Translations under genes and position numbers: made by a program
The notes under the pieces: model-generated
Told to the model about the DNA's origin: nothing
Database searches by the model: none
What the model saw: the letters and a program-made list of their open reading frames with translations, nothing else
NCBI GenBank assembly: GCA_030635485.1
Contig: DAOVYS010000161.1
Coordinates: 1-6,418 of the forward strand
Direction: 5' to 3'
DNA: 6,418 nt
Origin: Pseudomonadota bacterium
Lineage (GTDB): Bacteria > Desulfobacterota > Desulfobulbia > Desulfobulbales > DAOVYS01
In this document: positions 1-5,770 of the stretch, one piece after another
Layout of the letters: the number at the start of each line of letters is the position of its first letter
How positions within the stretch are numbered: position 1 is the stretch's first letter

Positions 1-14
1 AACCCGACAAAAAC

Positions 15-1511
15 CTAGAGACCTTTTTCCGCAAGTTCAACCGCTTTTTTTAAGCCCTTGGCCTTGTTCAGGGTCTCTTCATATTCCTTATCCGGATCGG
101 AATCAGCCACGATTCCGGCGCCGGCCTGGACGAACAGATCATTGCCCTTCTGCACAAATGTCCGGATCGTGATACAGAAATCCATATTCCCTGAGAAACC
201 GAAATATCCGACAGCACCTGCATACGGACCGCGTCGTTCCGATTCCAGTTCCTCAATGATCTCCATGGCCCTCACTTTCGGCGCTCCGGTCACGGTGCCG
301 GCAGGGAAACAGGCCCGTAAAACATCAAACTGGTCCATGCCTTCAGTCAACAGCCCATGCACTCCGGAGACTATGTGCATTACATGGCTGTACCGCTCAA
401 CAACGAGCATATCGCGTACCTCGACGGATCCATGCCGGGCCGCCCTGCCCACATCATTTCGTCCAAGATCCACAAGCATCAGATGCTCTGCACGCTCCTT
501 GGGGTCGGCAAGGAGTTCCTTTTCAAGAGCGATATCTTCCTCGACCGTTTTGCCGCGTGGTCTGGTGCCGGCAATGGGACGAAGCTCAATGTTTTCATGA
601 TCCAACCGTACCAGGATCTCCGGGGAAGAACCGATTTGGATGATGCCGCCCAGTTTCAGATAAAAGAGGTACGGGCTTGGATTTATATGCCTGAGCGCCC
701 GGTACAGAGAAAAAGGCGGGATTTCCGAAACGGTGTGAAACCTCTGGGAGAGTACTACCTGGATGATGTCGCCGGCCACGATATATTTTTTTGCCCGGTC
801 AACAATGGACTTGAATTCCTCCTTGGTCATGTTGGAGGAGAACTCATGTTTAATCTTGTCGCCGGCCGCGTTCATGAAATCATACGGCAACGGATTTTTG
901 AGACGTTCGACAATCTCGTTAATCTGGTCAAGCGCTGTCTGGTAGCAGCCTGCGGAATCACCACCATCCGGGATTACGACGCAGTTCACTATTGTCAGGA
1001 CCTGCTTGAGATTGTCGTAGATCAGTAAGATGCGGGGAATCATGAATGCACTGTCGGGAGATTCGTCCTGCACTGGATTTATTTCAGGGAGGTTTTCTAT
1101 GAACCTGACCATGTCATACCCGAGAAAACCGACGGCGCCACCAAAGAAACGTGGAAGAACATCCGTGTTGCTGCAGACGACGAAAGATGACAGGAGTTTT
1201 TTCAACTCGGCGATGGGATCTCCTTGGACTTTGCGAAGATTTTCTCCCCTGCGGATTTCGATTTGTTCTCCACGGCTCTCAAAAGTGGCGATGGGGTCGA
1301 GTCCGATAAACGAATATCTTCCCCATTTCTCTCCACCTTCAAGGCTTTCGAGTAAGAATGCATGGGGTTCGTTTCCGGCTACTTTGGCAAAGACGGTAAG
1401 CGGGGTATCCAGATCAGCAACAATCTCACGGGAGACAGGAATCAGTCCGGCTGTTTTTGCCAACTCCCTGAATTCCGTTAAAGAGGGCTGATACATGCTT
1501 TCGTTCTTCAT
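15..1511 (-). CDS. trpE: Anthranilate synthase component I (TrpE)
   Basis: Cytoplasmic enzyme that, with the glutamine amidotransferase TrpG, converts chorismate to anthranilate, the first committed step of tryptophan synthesis. The 498-residue product has family-typical length. Residues about 30-175 form the N-terminal domain with the LLES motif (53-56), which belongs to the tryptophan feedback site in this family. Residues about 225-490 form the chorismate-binding domain: NPSPYLF (277-283), GSSPE (294-298), GTRPRG (315-320), HLMLVDLGRND (343-353), CFPAGTVTGAPK (401-412) and GAGIVADSDP (464-473). All expected motifs are present, so feedback-sensitive TrpE is more likely than PabB. The start is uncertain: Met1 (1511) and Met6 (1496) are both ATG and neither has a convincing Shine-Dalgarno sequence; Met6 gives the N-terminus more usual for the family (MYQPSLTEF). 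The TAG stop is 14 bases from the window edge, so any following trpG is not visible. It lies downstream of rpsT but behind a terminator. Confidence 0.97.
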   Translation of the reverse strand: MKNESMYQPSLTEFRELAKTAGLIPVSREIVADLDTPLTVFAKVAGNEPHAFLLESLEGGEKWGRYSFIGLDPIATFESRGEQIEIRRGENLRKVQGDPIAELKKLLSSFVVCSNTDVLPRFFGGAVGFLGYDMVRFIENLPEINPVQDESPDSAFMIPRILLIYDNLKQVLTIVNCVVIPDGGDSAGCYQTALDQINEIVERLKNPLPYDFMNAAGDKIKHEFSSNMTKEEFKSIVDRAKKYIVAGDIIQVVLSQRFHTVSEIPPFSLYRALRHINPSPYLFYLKLGGIIQIGSSPEILVRLDHENIELRPIAGTRPRGKTVEEDIALEKELLADPKERAEHLMLVDLGRNDVGRAARHGSVEVRDMLVVERYSHVMHIVSGVHGLLTEGMDQFDVLRACFPAGTVTGAPKVRAMEIIEELESERRGPYAGAVGYFGFSGNMDFCITIRTFVQKGNDLFVQAGAGIVADSDPDKEYEETLNKAKGLKKAVELAEKGL

Positions 1512-1569
1512 GATTTATAATATGCCGTATTTCGGAATAAACGGGAGACGCCGTCCTCAAAAGTAAATG

Positions 1570-1598
1570 AGTACAGAAGTATATGTCGTAAGAGTTAA
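1570..1598 (-). promoter_or_regulatory. Weak candidate promoter for trpE
   Basis: Because a terminator separates trpE from rpsT, trpE should have its own promoter in 1512-1599. On the minus strand TTAACT (1598-1593) and TGTACT (1575-1570) are separated by 17 bp, each matching 4 of 6 consensus positions. An alternative -10, TATACT (1583-1578), is a better hexamer but has only a run of T where its -35 should be. The leader has no run of Trp codons, so a classical trp attenuator is not apparent. Low confidence. Confidence 0.2.
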
Positions 1599-1599
1599 T

Positions 1600-1639
1600 A
1601 AAAAAAAGCCATGCGCACCTATCCGGCACAACATGGCTT
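1600..1639 (-). terminator. Rho-independent terminator after rpsT
   Basis: Read on the minus strand, an 8-bp perfect stem AAGCCATG (1639-1632) / CATGGCTT (1613-1606) encloses an 18-nt loop and runs directly into eight consecutive T (1607-1600). This is the expected layout of an intrinsic terminator and it lies about 95 nt beyond the rpsT stop codon. The long loop lowers the predicted stability slightly. On the plus strand the same stem is followed by CAATTTTTG, so weak bidirectional action is possible, but no plus-strand gene ends nearby. Confidence 0.75.
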
Positions 1640-1734
1640 CAATTTTTGTTTACCGTAATTTTCAAGGTGGAGACGTCCGCCTCAAATAACACACTACGCT
1701 GTTGACAAGATCTCCCCGGATGGAGTTACGGGCG

Positions 1735-2019
1735 TCAGGCGGCCGATTGACCCTCAAGTGCAAAGGCATTAACGCGTTTGGTTAGCCGGGACACCTTCCT
1801 GGAGGCCATCTTTCTGTGAAAGACACCTTTTGAGGCTGCTTTCTGGATTGCCGGTATTGCAACCTTTAAGGCATTCTGTGCTCCTTCTACGGAATTCTCC
1901 TCAATGGCCTCGGAGACCGCCCTTATCGCGTTTCCAACCGTGGACTTGGTTGCCCGGTTACGAGCCCGGCGCAGTTTGCTCTGCCTGTTTCTCTTTAATG
2001 CTGACTTATGATTCGCCAA
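1735..2019 (-). CDS. rpsT: 30S ribosomal protein S20
   Basis: Primary-binding protein of the small ribosomal subunit; it contacts 16S rRNA in the body of the 30S particle and helps assembly. The 94-residue product has the usual S20 length and composition: the N-terminal MANHKSALKRNRQ signature, a very basic first helix (residues 5-25), a central helical segment and the C-terminal block KGVFHRKMASRK (64-75) followed by SRLTKRVN. The start codon is TTG (2019-2017), not ATG; no in-frame ATG near the start would keep the conserved N-terminus, and a strong Shine-Dalgarno sequence lies 7 nt upstream. It is monocistronic as far as can be seen, with a strong promoter upstream and a terminator downstream. 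The UUG start matches Escherichia coli rpsT, where it is connected with autoregulation by S20; that such control operates here is an inference. Confidence 0.97.
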   Translation of the reverse strand: MANHKSALKRNRQSKLRRARNRATKSTVGNAIRAVSEAIEENSVEGAQNALKVAIPAIQKAASKGVFHRKMASRKVSRLTKRVNAFALEGQSAA

Positions 2020-2026
2020 GTTAATT

Positions 2027-2032
2027 CTCCTA
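2027..2032 (-). promoter_or_regulatory. rpsT ribosome binding site
   Basis: Minus-strand TAGGAG lies 7 nt before the TTG codon at 2019. It fixes the non-ATG start of rpsT, because it is the only good Shine-Dalgarno match near the conserved N-terminus. Confidence 0.85.
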
Positions 2033-2067
2033 AAGACAATATAATCTAATTATTTACGGAAATTATA

Positions 2068-2088
2068 ATCGGACAGATCCTGCCCGAT
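2068..2088 (-). promoter_or_regulatory. Hairpin in the rpsT 5' leader
   Basis: In the minus-strand RNA, ATCGGGCAG (2088-2080) pairs with CTGTCCGAT (2076-2068) around a GAT loop: nine pairs, one of them G-U. On the plus strand the same position would be an A-C mismatch, so the fold favours the rpsT transcript. It lies about midway between the predicted transcription start and the TTG codon, and no T-run follows, so it is not a terminator. A role in S20 translational feedback or mRNA stability is possible but unproven. Confidence 0.5.
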
Positions 2089-2118
2089 AAATTGTTTTCT
2101 ATCACCAAAGAAACCGGC

Positions 2119-2147
2119 ATAATAAATCACTTTAAAATTCATGTCAA
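2119..2147 (-). promoter_or_regulatory. Strong sigma-70 type promoter of rpsT
   Basis: On the minus strand, TTGACA (2147-2142, perfect -35) and TATTAT (2124-2119, 5 of 6 match to the -10) are separated by exactly 17 bp. Transcription would start near 2112, giving a leader of about 93 nt before the rpsT TTG. The near-consensus sequence fits a highly expressed ribosomal protein gene. Confidence 0.85.
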
Positions 2148-2251
2148 GAGCAAGCCTCCGGGTAAAATGTATTTTGTTGTATCCGTTTTGTGTAAAGGGC
2201 GCTTTTTTTAAAAGATATTTTTAGTTTTTTTCAGAAAAATAAATTCCTTTC

Positions 2252-2279
2252 TTGCCCAAGCGCAGTTTATTTGTATTAT
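2252..2279 (+). promoter_or_regulatory. Candidate promoter of the cdaA-cdaR operon
   Basis: TTGCCC (2252-2257) and TATTAT (2274-2279) with a 16-bp spacer resemble a sigma-70 promoter. Upstream, 2203-2243 is very A/T-rich with T- and A-tracts (T7 at 2203-2209, T5 at 2218-2222, T7 at 2225-2231, A5 at 2235-2239), which could act as an UP element or bent DNA. Transcription from about 2286 would give a leader of about 220 nt that includes all the repeats described below. Confidence 0.5.
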
Positions 2280-2322
2280 TAGTATCTGATGGTCAAGAGC
2301 CGGTGGATTTTATCGATGTCAG

Positions 2323-2400
2323 AGGTTCAAAGGTTCATGGTTTATTCGATCGGAATTTTTCCCTATTCAACCCTGAACCTTGAACGTGGAACCTTGAACT
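2323..2400 (+). repeat. Inverted pair of AGGTTCA / GAACCTT repeat blocks
   Basis: The left block has two 8-bp units, AGGTTCAA (2323-2330) and AGGTTCAT (2331-2338). The right block has 7-bp units GAACCTT (2375-2381), GAACGTG (2382-2388), GAACCTT (2389-2395) and a partial GAACT (2396-2400). The blocks are reverse complements: 2330-2337 pairs perfectly with 2374-2381, and 2325-2328 pairs with 2382-2385 after one bulged base, closing a 36-nt loop. The region is non-coding and lies between the candidate cdaA promoter and the gene. Function is unknown. Confidence 0.75.
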
Positions 2401-2412
2401 GCAATCAACTAG

Positions 2413-2450
2413 GCTAACAGCTAACAGCTAATCGCTAAAGGCTAATAGCT
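2413..2450 (+). repeat. GCTAANN heptamer tandem array
   Basis: Five full 7-bp units and a partial sixth: GCTAACA, GCTAACA, GCTAATC, GCTAAAG, GCTAATA, GCT. The first five bases of every full unit are invariant and the last two vary. Since 7 leaves remainder 1 on division by 3, the TAA in successive units falls in successive frames, so all three plus-strand frames are closed; the reverse complement carries TAG in the same way. The array is non-coding, directly upstream of cdaA. It resembles the short heptameric tandem repeats (STRR type) known from cyanobacteria in form only. Confidence 0.85.
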
Positions 2451-2479
2451 CCATCCAGAAATCTTGTATTTCCGGATGG
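2451..2479 (+). promoter_or_regulatory. 12-position hairpin just before cdaA
   Basis: 2451-2462 is the reverse complement of 2468-2479 except for one A-C mismatch at the seventh position, with a CTTGT loop (2463-2467). The outer arms are CCATCC / GGATGG. No T-run follows, so it is not an intrinsic terminator. It directly follows the heptamer array and ends 26 nt before the preferred cdaA start codon (2506), and it contains two possible upstream start codons (TTG 2464, ATG 2476). A leader RNA structure affecting translation or stability, or a protein-binding inverted repeat, are both possible. Confidence 0.6.
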
Positions 2480-2505
2480 ACACAAATCTAAAGCGCACCG
2501 GGAAT

Positions 2506-3309
2506 ATGGACTCTTTTCTGGATATCCTCAAATCACTACGTTGGCAGGATGTGGCAGACATCCTGATCGTCGCGTTTGTGATCTACAGGGTTATTCAAAT
2601 AATCCAGGGGACACGTGCGGTCCAGATGCTCGTTGGGATCGCATTCCTGATCATCGTATACTTCGGCGCAAGGGAACTTGAACTGCTTACCCTTTACTGG
2701 CTGCTCGGCACTTTTTTAAGTTCTATTTTCCTTATAATTATTATTATCTTTCAAAGTGATATCAGACGTGCCTTGACACAGTTCGGGCAGTCGCCTTTTG
2801 CCAAATCCTATGCTGAAACATTACAGGCAATGGATGAGATTGTAAATGCTGCCGTGTATATGGCTGAACACGGGATCGGAAGCCTCATAGTCATTGAACG
2901 TGAGACAGGCCTTAAGGATTACCTGGAATCAGGCCACCACATTGATGCCAAGCTTAGCAAGGAGCTGCTTGTCAGCCTATTTCTCACTAAGTCGCCCTTG
3001 CATGACGGGGCTGTAGTGATCAGCAGGGATAAGATTGCGACAGCCGGGTGCATCATGCCGCTTACCCGGAATCCTTACATCAGTAAACAACTTGGAACGC
3101 GGCATAGGGCGGCCATCGGTCTTTCCGAAGAGACCGATGCCGTGGTTGTTGTGGTTTCAGAGGAAACACGGCAGATATCCCTGGTCCAGCACGGCGCTAT
3201 CATAAGGGATCTTGACAAGACCGCCTTAAGAAGCCGTCTCGATACATTATTCGTGCCTAAGGAATATCAGACCCAGTTATTATGGAAAAACTGGTTAAGC
3301 AGATTATAG
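2506..3309 (+). CDS. cdaA: Membrane diadenylate cyclase CdaA (DisA_N/DAC domain)
   Basis: Condenses two ATP to the second messenger cyclic di-AMP at the inner face of the cytoplasmic membrane. From ATG 2506 the product is 267 residues, close to the usual 270. Three membrane segments are visible (about 17-35, 38-55, 67-84), followed by the DAC domain with both signature motifs: DGA (167-169, in LHDGAVVI) and RHR (199-201, in GTRHRAAIG). The open frame extends upstream to TTG 2464 (281 residues) and ATG 2476. I prefer 2506 because its N-terminus (MDSFLDILKSLRWQDVADIL) aligns with the family and because the upstream codons lie in a hairpin; the Shine-Dalgarno sequence is weak for all three. The 3' end overlaps cdaR by 28 bp and glmM follows, the classical CdaA-CdaR-GlmM arrangement. 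In Gram-positive relatives both partners modulate cyclase activity. Older names are DacA and YbbP. Confidence 0.96.
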   Translation: MDSFLDILKSLRWQDVADILIVAFVIYRVIQIIQGTRAVQMLVGIAFLIIVYFGARELELLTLYWLLGTFLSSIFLIIIIIFQSDIRRALTQFGQSPFAKSYAETLQAMDEIVNAAVYMAEHGIGSLIVIERETGLKDYLESGHHIDAKLSKELLVSLFLTKSPLHDGAVVISRDKIATAGCIMPLTRNPYISKQLGTRHRAAIGLSEETDAVVVVVSEETRQISLVQHGAIIRDLDKTALRSRLDTLFVPKEYQTQLLWKNWLSRL

Positions 3310-4262
3310 ACCGTTCCCCGCGGCCCAAGTCACGATCCTGGCCCAAGAACTGGGCGCTCAAGACCCTTTCTTTATTTTTTGCGGTCTTCCTGTGGTATTT
3401 TGTTGTTGGCGAGGATAAGGTTGACATGACCGTGAGTATTCCGGTCGAGATTGTTAATCTTCCGCACAATCTGGTCATTTCCAACCAGTTTAAGAAAGAA
3501 TTGGAGGTCACTGTAAGTGGTCCACGGGGACTGATTCGGGGAATATCAAGACAGGACGTCAGCCGGTCCGTGGATCTCTCCAAGGCAACGTCCGGCACCG
3601 AGGTTATCCACAACGAATTGGACTCCATCCGGTTTCCCAGGGGGATCAGGGTGTTGCGCATCCAACCTGCCAATACTATTTTATTGCTGGACAGGTTGAT
3701 CCAGAAGAATCTGATGATCAAATACATAACCAGAGGATCTCCGGCTCCCAACTATGAACTCGTCTCAATATTCCTTGATCCGCCTTCGATCACCCTTACA
3801 GGACCCCAGGCTGTTCTGGAAAGTGAAAAATTTCTGACAACCACGCCGATCGATATTTCCGGCCTGAACGGCCCGAGCCTGCGACAGGTCAGCCTCGACC
3901 TCAAGACTTCCATTGCAAATTTGATAGGCGAATCCGTAGTAACCGCCCGCATAAGCATAAAGGAAAAAACGGCTGAAAGGGTCATCCCTTCAGTTCCTGT
4001 CACGTTAGGTCGGTTTAATGAGGGTCTTACTTATATTGTCTCCCCCCGGACGGTCCAGGTCGTGGCGGAACTTCCTTTGAGCATAATAGAGAATACGGAC
4101 AAACTGCAGACATTGTTTAACGCCGAAGTCCCGGCCCGGAGCCTGCCTGTCGGTAAACACGAGTTGAAAGTGGAAATCAGACCGCTGGAACAGGGACGCA
4201 TTTTGAAAATTTCACCTGAAAAGGTGACCATAGAGGTTCGGGAATCAGTAACCGTTCATTAG
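3282..4262 (+). CDS. cdaR: YbbR-domain protein CdaR, regulator of CdaA
   Basis: Membrane-anchored regulator of the diadenylate cyclase encoded just upstream. The 326-residue product has a basic N-terminus (residues 1-27), one membrane segment (about 25-42, rich in Leu, Phe and Val) and then an extracytoplasmic part that appears to consist of three YbbR-like beta repeats (about 50-137, 143-228, 232-320), each with short hydrophobic strands and recurring V-x-V-x-G-P or T-L-T-G-P type turns (VTVSGP at 76-81, TLTGP at 171-175). ATG 3282 lies inside the end of cdaA in another frame, giving a 28-bp overlap. The nearest Shine-Dalgarno-like sequence, TAAGGAA (3258-3264), is 17 nt away, so translational coupling to cdaA is likely. 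No other start would keep the membrane anchor. Repeat number is judged by eye; family assignment is secure from sequence plus context. Confidence 0.92.
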   Translation: MEKLVKQIIDRSPRPKSRSWPKNWALKTLSLFFAVFLWYFVVGEDKVDMTVSIPVEIVNLPHNLVISNQFKKELEVTVSGPRGLIRGISRQDVSRSVDLSKATSGTEVIHNELDSIRFPRGIRVLRIQPANTILLLDRLIQKNLMIKYITRGSPAPNYELVSIFLDPPSITLTGPQAVLESEKFLTTTPIDISGLNGPSLRQVSLDLKTSIANLIGESVVTARISIKEKTAERVIPSVPVTLGRFNEGLTYIVSPRTVQVVAELPLSIIENTDKLQTLFNAEVPARSLPVGKHELKVEIRPLEQGRILKISPEKVTIEVRESVTVH

Positions 4263-4291
4263 TGCCTTAGTAGTTATTTTTTTGTTTTTTA

Positions 4292-4350
4292 TACCCCTGA
4301 AGGGGGTACTGAAAAGAGTCCAGGACTTTTAAAAATTCCAGTTTATCTGG
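4292..4350 (+). promoter_or_regulatory. Three short hairpins in the cdaR-glmM gap
   Basis: The 103-bp gap begins with a T-rich tract (T7, G, T6 at 4277-4290) and then holds three consecutive inverted repeats: TACCCC / GGGGTA (4292-4297 and 4303-4308, 5-nt loop), AAGAGTC / GACTTTT (4314-4320 and 4324-4330, 3-nt loop, one G-U pair) and CCAG / CTGG (4338-4341 and 4347-4350, 5-nt loop). None is followed by a proper T-run, although four T lie in the second stem. They may be leader or processing structures for glmM or a weak attenuator; the third is short enough to be chance. Confidence 0.35.
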
Positions 4351-4365
4351 GTTCGGGGAACATAA

Positions 4366-5718
4366 ATGAGAAGACTTTTCGGGACTGACGGGGTTCGTGG
4401 TGTTGCCAACACCTATCCCATGACCACTGAGATAGCCATGCAGATTGGGCGTGGGATCGCCTTTCTGGTAAAGGAAACCGGCCACCGGAGCCGGATCGTC
4501 ATTGGAAAGGATACCCGGGTCTCATGTTACATGATTGAAAACGCACTTGCGGCCGGAATCTGCTCCATGGGGGTTAACGTCCTTTTAGTCGGTCCGCTGC
4601 CGACGCCGGGCATCGCGTTTATTACCACCAGCATGCGTGCTGATGCAGGGGTCGTTATTTCAGCGTCCCACAATCCTTTTCAGGACAACGGCATCAAGAT
4701 ATTTTCCCGTGACGGTTTTAAGCTGCCCGATGAGCAGGAGGCTGATATCGAAGATCTTATCTTTTCACAGAAAATGGCGGCGTTAAGGCCTGTTGCCGAT
4801 GATGTGGGAAAGGCAGTAAGAATAGACGATGCCAGAGGCCGTTATGTGGTGTTTTTAAAGCATACATTTCCGAAAAAATACACGCTGGATGACTTTCACA
4901 TCGTGCTCGACTGTGCAAACGGGGCCACATACGGGGTTGCGCCGCACGTATTTGAAGAACTGGGCGCCAAGGTAACCGCAATCGGAGTTGCTCCGGACGG
5001 TAAAAACATAAATCACGAATGCGGGGCCTTGTATCCTAAGTTGATTGCCGAGAAGGTCCGGGCAACCGGCGCTGACCTGGGGATCGCCTTGGATGGAGAC
5101 GGAGACCGGGTTATTATCTGTGATGAAAAGGGAGATGTTGTTAACGGCGACCACATCATGGCCATTTGTGCCGCAGACCTGATGTCCAGGAAAAAATTAA
5201 GAAAAAAGACTCTGGTCACAACAGTTATGAGCAATATGGGCCTGGAAGTTGCGATGCAGCGGCTCGGCGGCAAAATGGTCCGCACAAAAGTAGGCGACCG
5301 TTACGTTGTTGAGGAAATGCGAAAGAATAAATACAATTTCGGCGGTGAGCAGTCCGGCCATTTGATTTTCCTGGAACATAACACAACCGGCGACGGAATC
5401 CTCGCAGCACTTCAGATCCTGTCGATCATGATAAAACAGCGAAAACCCCTCTCAGAACTCGCCTCAATAATGGAACCATTCCCTCAGGTGCTAAAAAACG
5501 TAAGGACTTCAAAAAGACTGGACATTGATCTCATCCCAGGCTTTCGGGATAGAATCGAAAACATTGAACAGGAAATCGGGACAGACGGCAGAATTCTGGT
5601 GCGGGCATCAGGCACGGAACCGGTCATTCGGGTCATGGTAGAAGGAAAAGAGTATGATACGATTAACACAATGGGTGATGAACTGTGCGAAATCGTCAGA
5701 AAGGCGGATGCTTATTGA
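4366..5718 (+). CDS. glmM: Phosphoglucosamine mutase GlmM
   Basis: Interconverts glucosamine-6-phosphate and glucosamine-1-phosphate in the cytoplasm, feeding UDP-GlcNAc synthesis for peptidoglycan and, in Gram-negative bacteria, lipopolysaccharide. The 450-residue product has typical length and all four domains of the alpha-D-phosphohexomutase family. Visible are the FGTDGVRG start block (5-12), the phosphoserine loop SASHNP (99-104, catalytic Ser101), the metal-binding loop DGDGDR (243-248, Asp243/245/247), the sugar-binding loop GGEQSGH (326-332) and the phosphate-binding loop RASGTEP (413-419). The start is ATG 4366, preceded by GGGGAA (4355-4360) at 5 nt, and the N-terminus matches the family exactly. 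It follows cdaR with 103 bp between and no clear terminator, so it is probably co-transcribed at least in part. GlmM is known to bind and inhibit CdaA in several Firmicutes; whether it does here is unknown. Confidence 0.97.
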   Translation: MRRLFGTDGVRGVANTYPMTTEIAMQIGRGIAFLVKETGHRSRIVIGKDTRVSCYMIENALAAGICSMGVNVLLVGPLPTPGIAFITTSMRADAGVVISASHNPFQDNGIKIFSRDGFKLPDEQEADIEDLIFSQKMAALRPVADDVGKAVRIDDARGRYVVFLKHTFPKKYTLDDFHIVLDCANGATYGVAPHVFEELGAKVTAIGVAPDGKNINHECGALYPKLIAEKVRATGADLGIALDGDGDRVIICDEKGDVVNGDHIMAICAADLMSRKKLRKKTLVTTVMSNMGLEVAMQRLGGKMVRTKVGDRYVVEEMRKNKYNFGGEQSGHLIFLEHNTTGDGILAALQILSIMIKQRKPLSELASIMEPFPQVLKNVRTSKRLDIDLIPGFRDRIENIEQEIGTDGRILVRASGTEPVIRVMVEGKEYDTINTMGDELCEIVRKADAY

Positions 5719-5770
5719 TCTTTTCTTAAAACATCACTCCTCCTATACCCTGCCCTTTACACATCCCAAT

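Noticed and set aside
45..51. A7 run (minus strand) near the end of trpE as a frameshift site
   Set aside because: The run is not in the frame phase of the classical A-AAA-AAG slippery heptamer, lies only about 10 codons before the stop and has no visible downstream structure in the window.
58..600. Plus-strand open frame of 180 codons antisense to trpE
   Set aside because: Serine- and proline-rich, low-complexity translation typical of a shadow frame, without a ribosome binding site or homology signs.
357..1028. Plus-strand open frame of 223 codons antisense to trpE
   Set aside because: It lies wholly opposite the well-supported trpE and its translation shows no recognisable domain or composition of a real protein; long antisense frames are common opposite such genes.
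1666..1681. Short inverted repeat GGTGGA / TCCGCC between rpsT and its terminator
   Set aside because: The 6-bp stem needs a G-U pair that exists only in the plus-strand RNA, where no gene is transcribed; on the minus strand it has a mismatch and no T-run.
2191..2209. AAAG / CTTT plus T7 as a possible terminator
   Set aside because: The stem is only 4 bp and no plus-strand gene ends upstream; the T-run is better explained as part of the A/T-rich tract upstream of the cdaA promoter.
2286..2505. c-di-AMP (ydaO-type) riboswitch in the cdaA leader
   Set aside because: The leader is dominated by short-period repeats and one simple hairpin; I cannot see the large conserved core of that class.
3257..3751. 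Minus-strand open frame of 164 codons opposite cdaR
   Set aside because: Shadow of cdaR; the cdaR frame has the membrane anchor and YbbR repeats and fits the operon.
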